Source: an uncultured Lachnospiraceae bacterium (GTDB lineage: Bacteria > Bacillota > Clostridia > Lachnospirales > Lachnospiraceae). Taken from it: a stretch of DNA of 61,918 nt. The notes beneath the pieces were generated by a model that was not told the DNA's origin, did no database searches, and saw nothing but the letters and a program-made list of their open reading frames with translations. The stretch lies in contig CANPIM010000010.1 of the NCBI GenBank assembly GCA_947574135.1, forward strand, positions 1 through 61,918, in the 5' to 3' direction. How positions within the stretch are numbered: the stretch's first letter is position 1; the number at the start of each line of letters is the position of its first letter. A program made the translations under genes and the position numbers. This document shows, one piece after another, positions 44,273 to 52,443 of the stretch.

Positions 44273-46576
44273 ATGAGTAATCAGGAAGCGGGCGCATGCC
44301 CAGAAACAATTAAAAAGAGAGATGGCCGGCCCGTAGCCTTTGACGCTCAGAAAATCAGAGATGCGGTGCAAAAAGCCAATGTGGCTGCGCAGGTGGAGGC
44401 AATCTCCCCTTTGCAGTTTGACCAGCTGATCCAATCCATTGTGGAGGCGATTCCCCGGGGGGAGACGCCCAATGTGGAGCAGGTACAGGATATTGTGGAG
44501 GAGAAGCTTATTGAGGGTGGCTATGCCAAGACGGCCAAGGCCTATATTCTCTACCGGGCGGAGCATACCAAGGTGCGAAAATCCGAGGCGGATCTGGTAA
44601 AGATTTACCAGGAGCTCACCTTTACCAGCGCGGCGGATGCGGATATTAAGCGGGAAAATGCCAATATTGATGCAGATACCTCTATGGGTACCATGCTGAA
44701 ATACGGCTCCGAGGGAGCCAATTATTTTGTGGATAACTATATTCTTCCCAAGGATATTGCGGCGGCCCATATTCACGGGGATATTCACATTCACGATAAG
44801 GATTTTTATATGCTGACGGAGACCTGCTGCCAGATTGATCTCATAAAGCTTTTTAAGGATGGATTTTGCACCGGACATGGATATATCCGGGAGCCTAAGT
44901 CCATACAGAGCTATGCTTCCTTAGCCTGCATTGCCATTCAGGCCAATCAGAATGAAATGCACGGTGGACAGTCTGTGCCGAACTTCGATTATGCCATGGC
45001 CCAGGGCGTGGCCATTACCTTTTGCAAGGAATATTTTAAGGCCTTGGAAAAATACCTGCTCATCCGGTTTGACTTACAGGCAGAGCAGGCGGCACAGCGT
45101 ATCAAGGAGGTACAGGAAGCCATAGGCATGGAGATTTCCATGGGACAGGCAGAGGCATACGGAAAGAGGCTGGCGGACTGGCTGTCAGAGCAAAAAGAAT
45201 GGGAAGGGGAAAGCCAGATTTCCCGGGAGAATATTCTCCGGGCGCACCAGTGTGCGGTGGATATGGCCTATGGGGAGACGGATTCCGCCACCTATCAGGC
45301 TATGGAGGCCCTGATTCACAACCTGAACACCATGAATTCCCGGGCAGGAGCCCAGGTGCCCTTTAGCTCCATCAATTACGGCACGGATCACTCCCCGGAG
45401 GGACGCATGGTGATCCGAAATCTTCTCTCTGTAACGGAGACTGGGCTGGGAAATGGGGAGACGGCCATATTTCCGGTGCAGATATTTAAGGTAAAGGAAG
45501 GCATCAACTACAATCCAGGAGAGCCCAACTATGATTTGTTCCGGCAGGCCATTCGCACCTCGGCCAAGCGGCTCTTCCCTAATTTCAGCTTTCTGGACGC
45601 GCCCTTTAACCTGCAGTATTACCGGGAGGGGGATTACAATACGGAGATCGCCTATATGGGCTGCAGAACCCGGGTCATGGGCAATCATTACGATCCCAGC
45701 CGGGAGGTGACCTGCGGCCGGGGAAACTTAAGCTTTGTGTCCATCAACCTTCCCCGCATCGGCATTGCGGCCAAGGGAAATCTGGAGGAATTTTATCATA
45801 TTTTGGACAGGCGTATGGAGCTCTGCTGCCGGCAGCTGTTACACCGGTTTCGGATCCAGTGCGGCAAGAAATGCAGAAATTATCCCTTCCTCATGGGACA
45901 GGGCATCTGGATCGACTCGGATGAGCTGGATATGGATGACTCCATCGCAGAGGTTTTAAAGCACGGAACCTTAAGCGTGGGCTTTATCGGCTTGGCGGAG
46001 ACTCTGGTGGCTCTCACGGGGAAGCATCACGGGGAGAGCGCCGAGAGCCAGAAGCTTGGTCTGGAGATCATCGGATATATGCGCAGACGCATGGATGAGG
46101 AGTCGGAGAAAACAGGCCTTAATTTTACGCTCCTGGCCACGCCGGCGGAAGGGCTGTCCGGCCGGTTTGTGCGCTTTGACAAAAAGCGGTTTGGGGTGAT
46201 ACCGGGGATCACGGATCGGGATTACTATACCAACTCCTTCCACGTGCCGGTGTATTATCCCATTCAGGCCTATCAGAAAATACAGCTGGAGGCTCCCTAC
46301 CATGCCCTGACCAATGCAGGACATATTAGCTATGTGGAGCTTGACGGGGATACGGCCAAGAATCCGGAGGCCTTTGAGTCCATTATCCGCTGTATGAAGG
46401 AGGCGGGAATCGGCTATGGATCCGTGAATCATCCCGTGGATCGGGATCCGGTCTGCGGATATACGGGTGTCATCGATGAGGTATGTCCCCGCTGCGGACG
46501 GCGGGAGGGAGAGTCGGTGCCCGTGGAGAAGCTGCGGCTGCTGCGGAAGCGGTATCCGGATATGCCCAGATATTAA
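44273..46576 (+). CDS. nrdD: Anaerobic ribonucleoside-triphosphate reductase NrdD, without glycyl-radical segment
   Basis: The 767-residue protein has an N-terminal ATP cone (IKKRDGRPVAFDAQKIRDAV) and the class III catalytic barrel with NVNTMNSRAGAQVPFSS-like segments (NLNTMNSRAGAQVPFSS) and CGRGNLSFVSINLPRI. The C-terminal zinc part DPVCGYTGVIDEVCPRCG is present, but the protein stops shortly after at YPDMPRY. The conserved RxTGYL glycyl-radical segment is missing here and is found in the small gene 46624-46785. The two together would make a full NrdD. It makes dNTPs without oxygen and needs NrdG to generate the radical. Confidence 0.93.
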   Translation: MSNQEAGACPETIKKRDGRPVAFDAQKIRDAVQKANVAAQVEAISPLQFDQLIQSIVEAIPRGETPNVEQVQDIVEEKLIEGGYAKTAKAYILYRAEHTKVRKSEADLVKIYQELTFTSAADADIKRENANIDADTSMGTMLKYGSEGANYFVDNYILPKDIAAAHIHGDIHIHDKDFYMLTETCCQIDLIKLFKDGFCTGHGYIREPKSIQSYASLACIAIQANQNEMHGGQSVPNFDYAMAQGVAITFCKEYFKALEKYLLIRFDLQAEQAAQRIKEVQEAIGMEISMGQAEAYGKRLADWLSEQKEWEGESQISRENILRAHQCAVDMAYGETDSATYQAMEALIHNLNTMNSRAGAQVPFSSINYGTDHSPEGRMVIRNLLSVTETGLGNGETAIFPVQIFKVKEGINYNPGEPNYDLFRQAIRTSAKRLFPNFSFLDAPFNLQYYREGDYNTEIAYMGCRTRVMGNHYDPSREVTCGRGNLSFVSINLPRIGIAAKGNLEEFYHILDRRMELCCRQLLHRFRIQCGKKCRNYPFLMGQGIWIDSDELDMDDSIAEVLKHGTLSVGFIGLAETLVALTGKHHGESAESQKLGLEIIGYMRRRMDEESEKTGLNFTLLATPAEGLSGRFVRFDKKRFGVIPGITDRDYYTNSFHVPVYYPIQAYQKIQLEAPYHALTNAGHISYVELDGDTAKNPEAFESIIRCMKEAGIGYGSVNHPVDRDPVCGYTGVIDEVCPRCGRREGESVPVEKLRLLRKRYPDMPRY

Positions 46577-46623
46577 GCTAGCAATACAAAAAGTCAACAA
46601 TACAAAGAAAAGAGGGAAAAATT

Positions 46624-46785
46624 ATGACCAGTAAGGTGACAGCAGTAGAGGGAAATGTGGGAGAAAATGTGAAGTTTGATCGGATTCGCCGGATTACTGG
46701 GTATCTGGTGGGAACCACAGACCGTTTTAACAATGCCAAGCGGGCGGAGGAAAGGGACCGGGTAAAGCATGGCCTGGGAGCTTAG
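46624..46785 (+). CDS. Separate glycyl-radical domain of NrdD
   Basis: A 53-residue protein starting MTSKVTAVEGNVGENVKF and containing RRITGYLVGTTDRFNNAKRA, the normal C-terminus of class III NrdD with the radical glycine in RITGY. An AGAGGG site precedes the ATG. The reading frame differs from that of nrdD, and nrdD would run into a TGA before reaching it, so this is a real split and not a single nonsense change. It overlaps nrdG by 17 bases. It is too short for usual gene finders and was found by translating the gap. Confidence 0.85.
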   Translation: MTSKVTAVEGNVGENVKFDRIRRITGYLVGTTDRFNNAKRAEERDRVKHGLGA

Positions 46786-47284
46786 GATCAGCGGAACAGT
46801 CACGGATTCCATTGTGGATGGGCCTGGCCTGCGGTATGTGATTTTTACCCAGGGCTGTCCCCATCGCTGTAGAGGCTGTCAGAATCCCCAGACCCATGCC
46901 TTTGACGGGGGGAGAATGGCAGGGTGGGAGGAGCTCCTGGAGCCTCTCTCTGAGAATCCCCTTCTGGGAGGCGTAACCTTTTCCGGCGGGGAGCCCTTTG
47001 CCCAGCCGGAGCCTCTGGCTCTTCTGGCCCGGGAGATCAAAAACCGGGGAAAGCATTTGATGGTGTATTCCGGCTATACCTATGAGGAGCTTAAGGAACA
47101 GGGAGAAAATAGGCCTGCCGTCAGGGAGCTTTTGGAGCTGGCGGACATTCTGGTGGACGGTCCCTACCGGGAGGAGGAGCGGGATTTAACCCTGGCCTAT
47201 CGGGGAAGCGCCAATCAGCGGGTTATAGACTTGAAAAAGACAAGGGATTGTGGTACAGTGGTCCTGTATCGGAGTGAATATTAA
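46769..47284 (+). CDS. nrdG: Anaerobic ribonucleotide reductase activating protein NrdG
   Basis: The 171-residue radical SAM protein has CPHRCRGCQNPQTHAF (CxxxCxxC) and a GGEP motif, FSGGEPFAQPEPLALLA. It generates the glycyl radical, presumably on the small separate subunit encoded just upstream. It overlaps that gene by 17 bases. A terminator follows. Together with nrdD and the 53-codon gene it forms one NrdR-regulated unit. Confidence 0.95.
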   Translation: MAWELRISGTVTDSIVDGPGLRYVIFTQGCPHRCRGCQNPQTHAFDGGRMAGWEELLEPLSENPLLGGVTFSGGEPFAQPEPLALLAREIKNRGKHLMVYSGYTYEELKEQGENRPAVRELLELADILVDGPYREEERDLTLAYRGSANQRVIDLKKTRDCGTVVLYRSEY

Positions 47285-47294
47285 TTTCCGGCAT

Positions 47295-47332
47295 CCAAGC
47301 CTTAGAAAGTATAAAGGCTTGGATTTCTTTTG
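47295..47332 (+). terminator. Terminator after nrdG
   Basis: CCAAGCCTT (47295-47303) pairs with AAGGCTTGG (47314-47322), followed by T residues. Confidence 0.9.
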
Positions 47333-47359
47333 TATCATTCAGGGAGGCAGGAGAGAATC

Positions 47360-48409
47360 ATGGAGACAAAGGTAATAAAATTGGATTATGCCAGCCCGGA
47401 TCCCAAGCTTTTGGGGGAGGCCGGAGCCGTACTTCGCCGGGGGGGACTGGTGGCTTTTCCTACGGAGACGGTTTACGGACTGGGAGGAGACGCCCTCAAC
47501 CCCCAGGCATCCAGGAAGATTTACGAGGCCAAGGGACGACCCTCGGATAATCCTCTGATTGTGCATATTGCCAGGAAGAGAGATGTCTATGAGATTGCCC
47601 GGGATATTTCTCCCCAGGGGGAGAAGCTTATGGAAGCCTTTTGGCCTGGCCCCCTGACCCTGATTTTTCAAAAGAAGGATAGGGTTCCCCCTGAGACCAC
47701 AGGGGGGCTTTCCACGGTGGCCGTGCGCATGCCAAGGGATCCCATTGCCGCTGCCTTTATTCAGGCCTCCGGGGGCTTTGTGGCGGCTCCCAGCGCCAAT
47801 GTATCCGGTCGGCCCAGCACTACCACAGCGGATCATGTGCTGGAGGATTTAAAGGGCAGGATTGAGATGATTCTGGACGGGGGACAGGCAGTGATTGGTC
47901 TGGAATCCACCATTGTAGATGTGAGCGTAGAGACCCCGGTGATTCTCCGTCCGGGCGTGATCACCCGGGAAATGCTGGAGGCCGTGGTGGGAGAGATCTC
48001 TGTGGACCCGGCGTTGATTCAGCCGGATTCGGACAAAAAGCCCAAGGCTCCGGGAATGAAATACCGCCACTATGCGCCCCGGGCCGAGCTGACCATTGTG
48101 GAGGGCAGTCCGGAAGCGGTAGTGAGGGAAATCAATCGGCTGACAGAAAAGTGGGAAGCCCAGGGGGAAAAGGTTGGAATTCTGGCGGCTTATGAGAGTG
48201 CGGATAAATATCCCCGGGGACTGGTAAAAGGGGTGGGTTCCCGCAGGCAGGAGGCGGAGATAGCCACCCACCTGTACCAGGTGCTCCGGGAATTTGATGA
48301 GACGGAGGTTACCCGCATTTATTCGGAATCCTTTGCAGACGCCCGCATCGGGGCTGCCATTATGAACCGGCTCTTAAAGGCAGCCGGACATCGGGTGATA
48401 CAGGTCTGA
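47360..48409 (+). CDS. L-threonylcarbamoyladenylate synthase (Sua5/TsaC type)
   Basis: The 349-residue protein has a YrdC domain (GGLVAFPTETVYGLGGDA, KGRPSDNPLIVHIA, PSANVSGRPSTTTADHV) and a C-terminal Sua5 domain (APGMKYRHYAPRAELTIVEG). It makes threonylcarbamoyl-AMP from threonine, bicarbonate and ATP for the t6A modification of tRNA at position 37. The ATG at 47360 follows AGGAG; the upstream TTG at 47330 lies in the terminator region and is rejected. It ends eleven bases before the convergent helicase gene. Confidence 0.95.
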   Translation: METKVIKLDYASPDPKLLGEAGAVLRRGGLVAFPTETVYGLGGDALNPQASRKIYEAKGRPSDNPLIVHIARKRDVYEIARDISPQGEKLMEAFWPGPLTLIFQKKDRVPPETTGGLSTVAVRMPRDPIAAAFIQASGGFVAAPSANVSGRPSTTTADHVLEDLKGRIEMILDGGQAVIGLESTIVDVSVETPVILRPGVITREMLEAVVGEISVDPALIQPDSDKKPKAPGMKYRHYAPRAELTIVEGSPEAVVREINRLTEKWEAQGEKVGILAAYESADKYPRGLVKGVGSRRQEAEIATHLYQVLREFDETEVTRIYSESFADARIGAAIMNRLLKAAGHRVIQV

Positions 48410-48419
48410 CGGAACCGGC

Positions 48420-50039
48420 TTACCGGTTGCGGACCTTCCACTTCCGGTCTGCGTAAGATTTTTGGGAGGCCCGCTCCATGCGGACGGATTTGCCCCGGAT
48501 TTTTACATTGCGCATGGAATAGATAACCTCCCGGGCGTGATCCTTAGGCACGTCCACAAAGGTGTATTTATCGTGCATATCAATGGAGCCGATGAGCTTT
48601 CCGGGCAGGCCGGACTCCCCGGCAATGGCGCCCACAATATTTCCCGGTCCCACGCCCTGATTCTTGCCAATATTCAGGAAGAGCCGCACCATGCCAGGCT
48701 CGGCTCCGGAGGGATCCCGGGGAGATTCCGGCAGCAGATCGTCCCGTTCCAAATCCCGGGAAACCGGATGAAGCTTAAGGAGAGCGGCTGCCATATCCAT
48801 AGCGGTATAGGAGGTTTCCTGCATCTGCTCCTCCAGCACCTCCATGTAGGAGGTGAGATCGTCATTCTCAATCATATTTCCCACTTCCTGAAATAAATGA
48901 TCCATACGGGTATGATTCACATCCTCCAGAGAGGGAATAGGCCGGGGTGAAATTTTGGTACGACAATACCGCTGTAGCTCCCGCAGACGGTAGATCTCCC
49001 GACCGGAGATAAAGGTAAAGGCCAGGCCGCTTTTTCCGGCTCTCCCGGTACGCCCAACGCGGTGGACATAGTATTCGTCATCCTGAGGCAGATCATAATT
49101 AAAGACAATATCCACATCCTCCACATCAATGCCCCGGGCGGCCACGTCGGTGGCTACCAGAATCTCTGCCTTACCTTCCCGGAAGGCTTCCATCACCCGA
49201 TCCCGCTGTTGCTGCTTTAAATCCCCGTGGAGCCCCTCCGCCGGGTACCCCTGGTTTTGTAAAAGGGCCGTGAGCTCATCTACTCCCCGCTTGGTGTTGC
49301 AAAAGACCATGGACAGGTGCGGGGTGTACATATCCAGCAGACGGGAGAGAAGCTCTGCCTTGTGATTGTAACGCACATCAAAGTAGTATTGCTCAATATT
49401 TTGGACAGTCAGCTCTTTTTTTACAACCTTAATAAGCATGGCATCTCTCTGATACTGTCGGGTGATGTCCAGAATGGGCTGGGGCATGGTGGCAGAAAAG
49501 AGAGCCGTCTGTCTCTCCTTTGGAGTATCCTTTAAGATGGTTTCAATATCCTCCCGAAAACCCATGTTCAGCATTTCATCCGCCTCGTCCAGGATCACGG
49601 TATGGACCTGATCCACCCGTATGGTACGGCGACGCATGTGATCCATAATGCGGCCGGGAGTTCCCACGATAATCTGAATTCCGTCCTTCAGGGCGTGGAT
49701 CTGTTGTCTGATATCCTGACCGCCGTAGACTGGCAGCAGGCGGATATTGTGGGTAAAGGCGGCGAGCTGGCGGATTTCTCCGGCAACCTGAATGGCAAGC
49801 TCCCGGGTGGGACACAGGATCAATGCCTGTGGATAAAAGGCACCGGGAATCATTTTTTCCAGAACAGGAATGGCAAAGGCCGCCGTCTTGCCGGTACCTG
49901 TCTGGGCCTGACCGATAACGTCCCGGCCAGTCAGGAGAACGGGAATGGTCTCTTCCTGAATCGGAGTAGCTTCCTCATAGCCCATTTCCTGAATCCCCCG
50001 CAGTAAGGCGGGGCTAATATTCAATTCTTCAAATTTCAT
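48420..50039 (-). CDS. DEAD-box RNA helicase with DbpA-type RNA-binding domain
   Basis: The 539-residue protein has the full motif set: AQTGTGKTAAFAIP, PTRELA, DEADEMLNMGF, SATMP, HRVGRTGRAG. The C-terminal domain, VRLFLNIGKNQGVGPGNIVG, is the DbpA-type RRM fold seen in DeaD/CsdA. It belongs to cold-shock/ribosome-assembly helicases. MKFEELNISP at 50039 is the natural family start; upstream in-frame codons lie in the leader. A long leader with a terminator-like hairpin precedes it. Confidence 0.93.
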   Translation of the reverse strand: MKFEELNISPALLRGIQEMGYEEATPIQEETIPVLLTGRDVIGQAQTGTGKTAAFAIPVLEKMIPGAFYPQALILCPTRELAIQVAGEIRQLAAFTHNIRLLPVYGGQDIRQQIHALKDGIQIIVGTPGRIMDHMRRRTIRVDQVHTVILDEADEMLNMGFREDIETILKDTPKERQTALFSATMPQPILDITRQYQRDAMLIKVVKKELTVQNIEQYYFDVRYNHKAELLSRLLDMYTPHLSMVFCNTKRGVDELTALLQNQGYPAEGLHGDLKQQQRDRVMEAFREGKAEILVATDVAARGIDVEDVDIVFNYDLPQDDEYYVHRVGRTGRAGKSGLAFTFISGREIYRLRELQRYCRTKISPRPIPSLEDVNHTRMDHLFQEVGNMIENDDLTSYMEVLEEQMQETSYTAMDMAAALLKLHPVSRDLERDDLLPESPRDPSGAEPGMVRLFLNIGKNQGVGPGNIVGAIAGESGLPGKLIGSIDMHDKYTFVDVPKDHAREVIYSMRNVKIRGKSVRMERASQKSYADRKWKVRNR

Positions 50040-50121
50040 ATAGACGTTGGTGATCCTTTCTGAAGCTGTGATTGACAGGTATTGATAAATCAGGCCGTAT
50101 GAGGCTTCTGTGACAGGCACG

Positions 50122-50159
50122 AAAAAAGCCCTAAAGCCAACATCAGGGCGTTTTGGGCT
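50122..50159 (-). terminator. Leader terminator/attenuator of the DEAD-box helicase gene
   Basis: On the minus strand GCCCT (at 50145-50149 on the plus side) pairs with AGGGC (50128-50132), with an alternative AGCCC/GGGCT pairing (50155-50159 with 50127-50131), and six T follow. It lies between the promoter and the start codon of its own gene, about 85 bases before the ATG, so it may be an attenuator. Confidence 0.6.
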
Positions 50160-50203
50160 GTTACCGATTTATGAAAGTGTACTGATTTGACTTATTTGTT
50201 TCT

Positions 50204-50232
50204 ATTATACACAAAGAAGCGGCAAATGTCTA
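50204..50232 (-). promoter_or_regulatory. Promoter of the DEAD-box helicase gene
   Basis: On the minus strand TAGACA (50227-50232) and TATAAT (50204-50209) are 17 bases apart. The leader is about 155 bases. Confidence 0.78.
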
Positions 50233-50354
50233 TGAAAATTATAATATTTTTAAGGCTTTGGAAAATAAAAAGCAGATATTATTTTTCAAAAAGAAAATAA
50301 AGAAAATTTTATGGAGATAGAAGAGAAAAACGTTAAAATTGGTTATGGGGAGAC

Positions 50355-50385
50355 AAAAAAAGAAGCCCATGAATATAGGCTTCTT
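50355..50385 (-). terminator. Terminator after the minus-strand tRNA-Leu
   Basis: GAAGCC pairs with GGGCTTC across a nine-base loop and a T-run follows on the minus strand. Confidence 0.8.
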
Positions 50386-50395
50386 AAAACATCCA

Positions 50396-50478
50396 TGCAG
50401 GAGATGGGACTTGAACCCACACAGCCTTGCGACTACAGGCACCTGAAGCCTGCGCGTCTGCCATTCCGCCACTCCTGC
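50396..50478 (-). tRNA. tRNA-Leu (CAG), copy 1
   Basis: The minus-strand sequence folds as an 83-nt class II tRNA: acceptor GCAGGAG/CTCCTGC with discriminator A, anticodon stem CAGGC/GCCTG, loop TTCAGGT (anticodon CAG), a long variable arm and a T arm GGTTCAAGTCC. CCA is not encoded. It is identical to the plus-strand copy at 52444-52526. A promoter TTGACA-17-TAGAAT lies upstream at 50490-50518. Confidence 0.97.
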
Positions 50479-50489
50479 GAACAAATGAT

Positions 50490-50518
50490 ATTCTACCTTA
50501 TTTTGTTCGAAATGTCAA
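50490..50518 (-). promoter_or_regulatory. Promoter of tRNA-Leu (CAG) copy 1
   Basis: On the minus strand TTGACA (50513-50518) and TAGAAT (50490-50495) are 17 bases apart. The region from TAGAAT to the tRNA is nearly the same as at copy 2. Confidence 0.75.
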
Positions 50519-50571
50519 TATATTTTTTGATATTTCAAAAATTTTAATTTTAAAAAAATTGACGAAAATTC

Positions 50572-50600
50572 TTGACACCTATGTGGATCCGTGCTATTAT
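50572..50600 (+). promoter_or_regulatory. Promoter of tRNA-Leu (AAG)
   Basis: TTGACA (50572-50577) and TATTAT (50595-50600) are 17 bases apart, 33 bases before the tRNA. An overlapping TATAAT at 50598 is spaced 20 bases. Confidence 0.72.
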
Positions 50601-50633
50601 AATAAAGCGCGTTACGGTAGCGCAGAAGCAGTT

Positions 50634-50717
50634 GCGGAAGTGTCGGAACTGGCAGACGAGCAAGACTAAGGATCTTGTGGCATTCGTGCCGTGTGGGTTC
50701 AAGTCCCATCTTCCGCA
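50634..50717 (+). tRNA. tRNA-Leu (AAG)
   Basis: The 84-nt class II tRNA has acceptor GCGGAAG/CTTCCGC, discriminator A, anticodon stem CAAGA/TCTTG with loop CTAAGGA (anticodon AAG), a long variable arm and T arm GGTTCAAGTCC. An A at position 34 of a leucine tRNA is unusual for bacteria, and would be read as inosine if edited. A strong terminator follows. Confidence 0.93.
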
Positions 50718-50720
50718 TCA

Positions 50721-50765
50721 AATAACGATAAGTCTTGAAAAATCAAGGTTTATCGTTATTTTTTG
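50721..50765 (+). terminator. Terminator after tRNA-Leu (AAG)
   Basis: AATAACGATAA (50721-50731) pairs with TTATCGTTATT (50750-50760), with an inner CTTG/CAAG pair, followed by T residues. Confidence 0.88.
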
Positions 50766-50852
50766 TTTTTAGGGGTTGTCGGTTTTGGAACTTCGTTTTA
50801 AAATAGTCTTGTGCGTTAGTTTAAAAAATATCCATTAGAGGAATTTTATAAT

Positions 50853-51424
50853 ATGTGGGATTTGAATGAATATAGGAAGTATTTAGCGGAAATCATCCCG
50901 GAAAAAGATTGTCTCAAACTTGTAAAAAGTGAAGCAGAGAAATATTATAAATCACATTCTCTTGATGACTGTTTTAACATGGGAATGGAGCTTTTGCGCT
51001 TTCTTTTTTGAAAGATACTGTCAGCCAACATTATAGTTGGAAAGTACAGGAAGTCCTGGCTATGGCTTTTGATAATCACTGTAAAATGATTGGGTATGAT
51101 GTAGCTTTGCCTTTTATTAAAGAGTGGCTAAACAGCGATTGTGCCAATGTTCGCAGAGCTGTTTCAGAAGGATTAAGAATCTGGATAAGTCGTCCCTATT
51201 TTAGGGATCATCCCCAAATAGCAATACAGCTATTATCTGCTCACAGAGGAGATACAAGTGAATATGTGCGAAAATCAGTAGGAAATGCTTTGAAGGATAT
51301 TAGCAAAAAATATCCTGAATTGATTTCGGCGGAATTAAATTCATGGGATTTATCATCTAAAGAAATAAAACAGGTATATAAACTGGCGAGTAAATTTTTA
51401 CTTTCACAAATAACAAGCAGTTAA
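50853..51424 (+). pseudogene. AlkD/HEAT-repeat-like DNA alkylation repair protein, frameshifted
   Basis: The reading frame from ATG 50853 gives MWDLNEYRKYLAEIIPEKDC and stops at TGA 51009-51011 after 52 codons, at a run of six T. The next frame, from 51008 to 51424, continues with KDTVSQHYSWKVQEVLAMAF and ALPFIKEWLNSDCANVRRAV and YVRKSVGNALKDISKKYPEL, helical repeats as in AlkD-type HEAT proteins. Together they give about 190 residues, shorter than the usual 210-240, so a small deletion may also be present. The 138-residue part could be made on its own but has no good ribosome-binding site. The segment is much richer in A+T than its neighbours. Confidence 0.65.
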
Positions 51425-51462
51425 GTAGTTGATTACACTTTGGAGAAGCTAGGAGAGAAAAA

Positions 51463-52143
51463 ATGTTTTATACAGGCTTAACCCGGTGGACGCCGGGGAA
51501 TGTGATTCTGCGAATTGTGATTTCTATGGTTTTGGGCGCTCTGGTGGGGATTGACAGAGGGGCAAAAAAGAGGGGCGGCGGCGGACGGACAGACGCGGCT
51601 GTGTGTACGGGGGCCACCCTTGTGATGCTCACGGCCCAGTACATAGATATTGTATTTCCGGGAAAAGCGGATATTACCCGGCTGGCGGCCCAGGTGGTGA
51701 GCGGTGTGGGCTTTCTGGGGGCAGGGTCCATTATTGTGTCCGGTCATCAGGTAAAGGGACTGACCTCCGCGGCCGGCATCTGGATCTGCGCCTGCATCGG
51801 ACTGGCCACAGGGGTGGGCTTTGTAGACGGTGCGGTGGTATTGACGGCCATACTCCTTGGGGGGCTCCACGTGATTCCCATCATCGAGGAAAAGATTTAT
51901 CATCATACCCGGTATGTCCGCCTGTACGTGGAGGCGGAGGAGAGCCGAGCCGCTGCCCTGCTATTGCATCGAATGCGGCAGGATGGCTGTAAAATTGATA
52001 TGTACGATATGGAGCAGCCCGGAGCGGCGGGGCTGTCCTGTACCATTCTGGTGACCATCCATATTCCCAAACGGGTATCCAGGGAGGAATATCTGGAATG
52101 TCTGCGGAAAATGGAAGGAATCGTGTTTGTGGATACCATGTGA
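51463..52143 (+). CDS. MgtC/SapB family membrane protein
   Basis: The 226-residue protein has an N-terminal MgtC domain with about four helices and the motif ALVGIDRGAKKRGGGGRTDA, AQVVSGVGFLGAGSIIVSG and GLTSAAGIWICACIGLATGVG. A soluble C-terminal ACT-like domain (about 145-226) follows. The family is linked to Mg2+ homeostasis and growth in low magnesium, and MgtC of pathogens modulates F-ATPase; which role applies here is unknown. A GAGAAGCTAGGAGAG site precedes the ATG. A small membrane gene follows after nine bases. Confidence 0.9.
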   Translation: MFYTGLTRWTPGNVILRIVISMVLGALVGIDRGAKKRGGGGRTDAAVCTGATLVMLTAQYIDIVFPGKADITRLAAQVVSGVGFLGAGSIIVSGHQVKGLTSAAGIWICACIGLATGVGFVDGAVVLTAILLGGLHVIPIIEEKIYHHTRYVRLYVEAEESRAAALLLHRMRQDGCKIDMYDMEQPGAAGLSCTILVTIHIPKRVSREEYLECLRKMEGIVFVDTM

Positions 52144-52152
52144 GGAGGTAGT

Positions 52153-52407
52153 ATGAGAAAGACACGGGTAATCTGGGGAATTTTTCTGTTTATGGCAGGG
52201 ATTGCAGCGGGCGTCACAGGGGGAATTTTAAGGAGGAGAAAGAAAAGGGGGAGAAATGTCAGAACCTTTGTGATTGGAGGGGTAGACGGACCCACCTCTG
52301 TATTCGTCGCAGGAAAGCTTAAGAGCGGAAAGAAAGATGAGGAAAGATTGCTAAGACAGAAGAAGCAAAGACGGAAAAAGACGGAAAAAGCAGAAGAAAA
52401 ATGTTGA
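52153..52407 (+). CDS. Small membrane protein with GGxDGPT motif
   Basis: The 84-residue protein has one transmembrane helix (about 8-26), a basic stretch, and FVIGGVDGPTSVFVAGKL, followed by a long basic tail. The motif IGG(A/V)DGPT is known from the beta subunit of Na+-pumping decarboxylases, where it is part of the Na+/carboxybiotin site, but the rest of that large protein is absent. GAGGAGG lies before the ATG. It overlaps the promoter of tRNA-Leu copy 2. Function unknown. Confidence 0.75.
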   Translation: MRKTRVIWGIFLFMAGIAAGVTGGILRRRKKRGRNVRTFVIGGVDGPTSVFVAGKLKSGKKDEERLLRQKKQRRKKTEKAEEKC

Positions 52408-52432
52408 CATTTGTTTCAATTTGTAGTAGAAT
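52404..52432 (+). promoter_or_regulatory. Promoter of tRNA-Leu (CAG) copy 2
   Basis: TTGACA (52404-52409) and TAGAAT (52427-52432) are 17 bases apart, at the end of the small membrane protein gene. Confidence 0.78.
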
Positions 52433-52443
52433 ATCATTTGTTT

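Noticed and set aside
46577..46623. Stop-codon readthrough joining nrdD to the radical segment
   Set aside because: The nrdD frame meets TGA just before the small gene, whose frame is different, so readthrough cannot make the fused protein.
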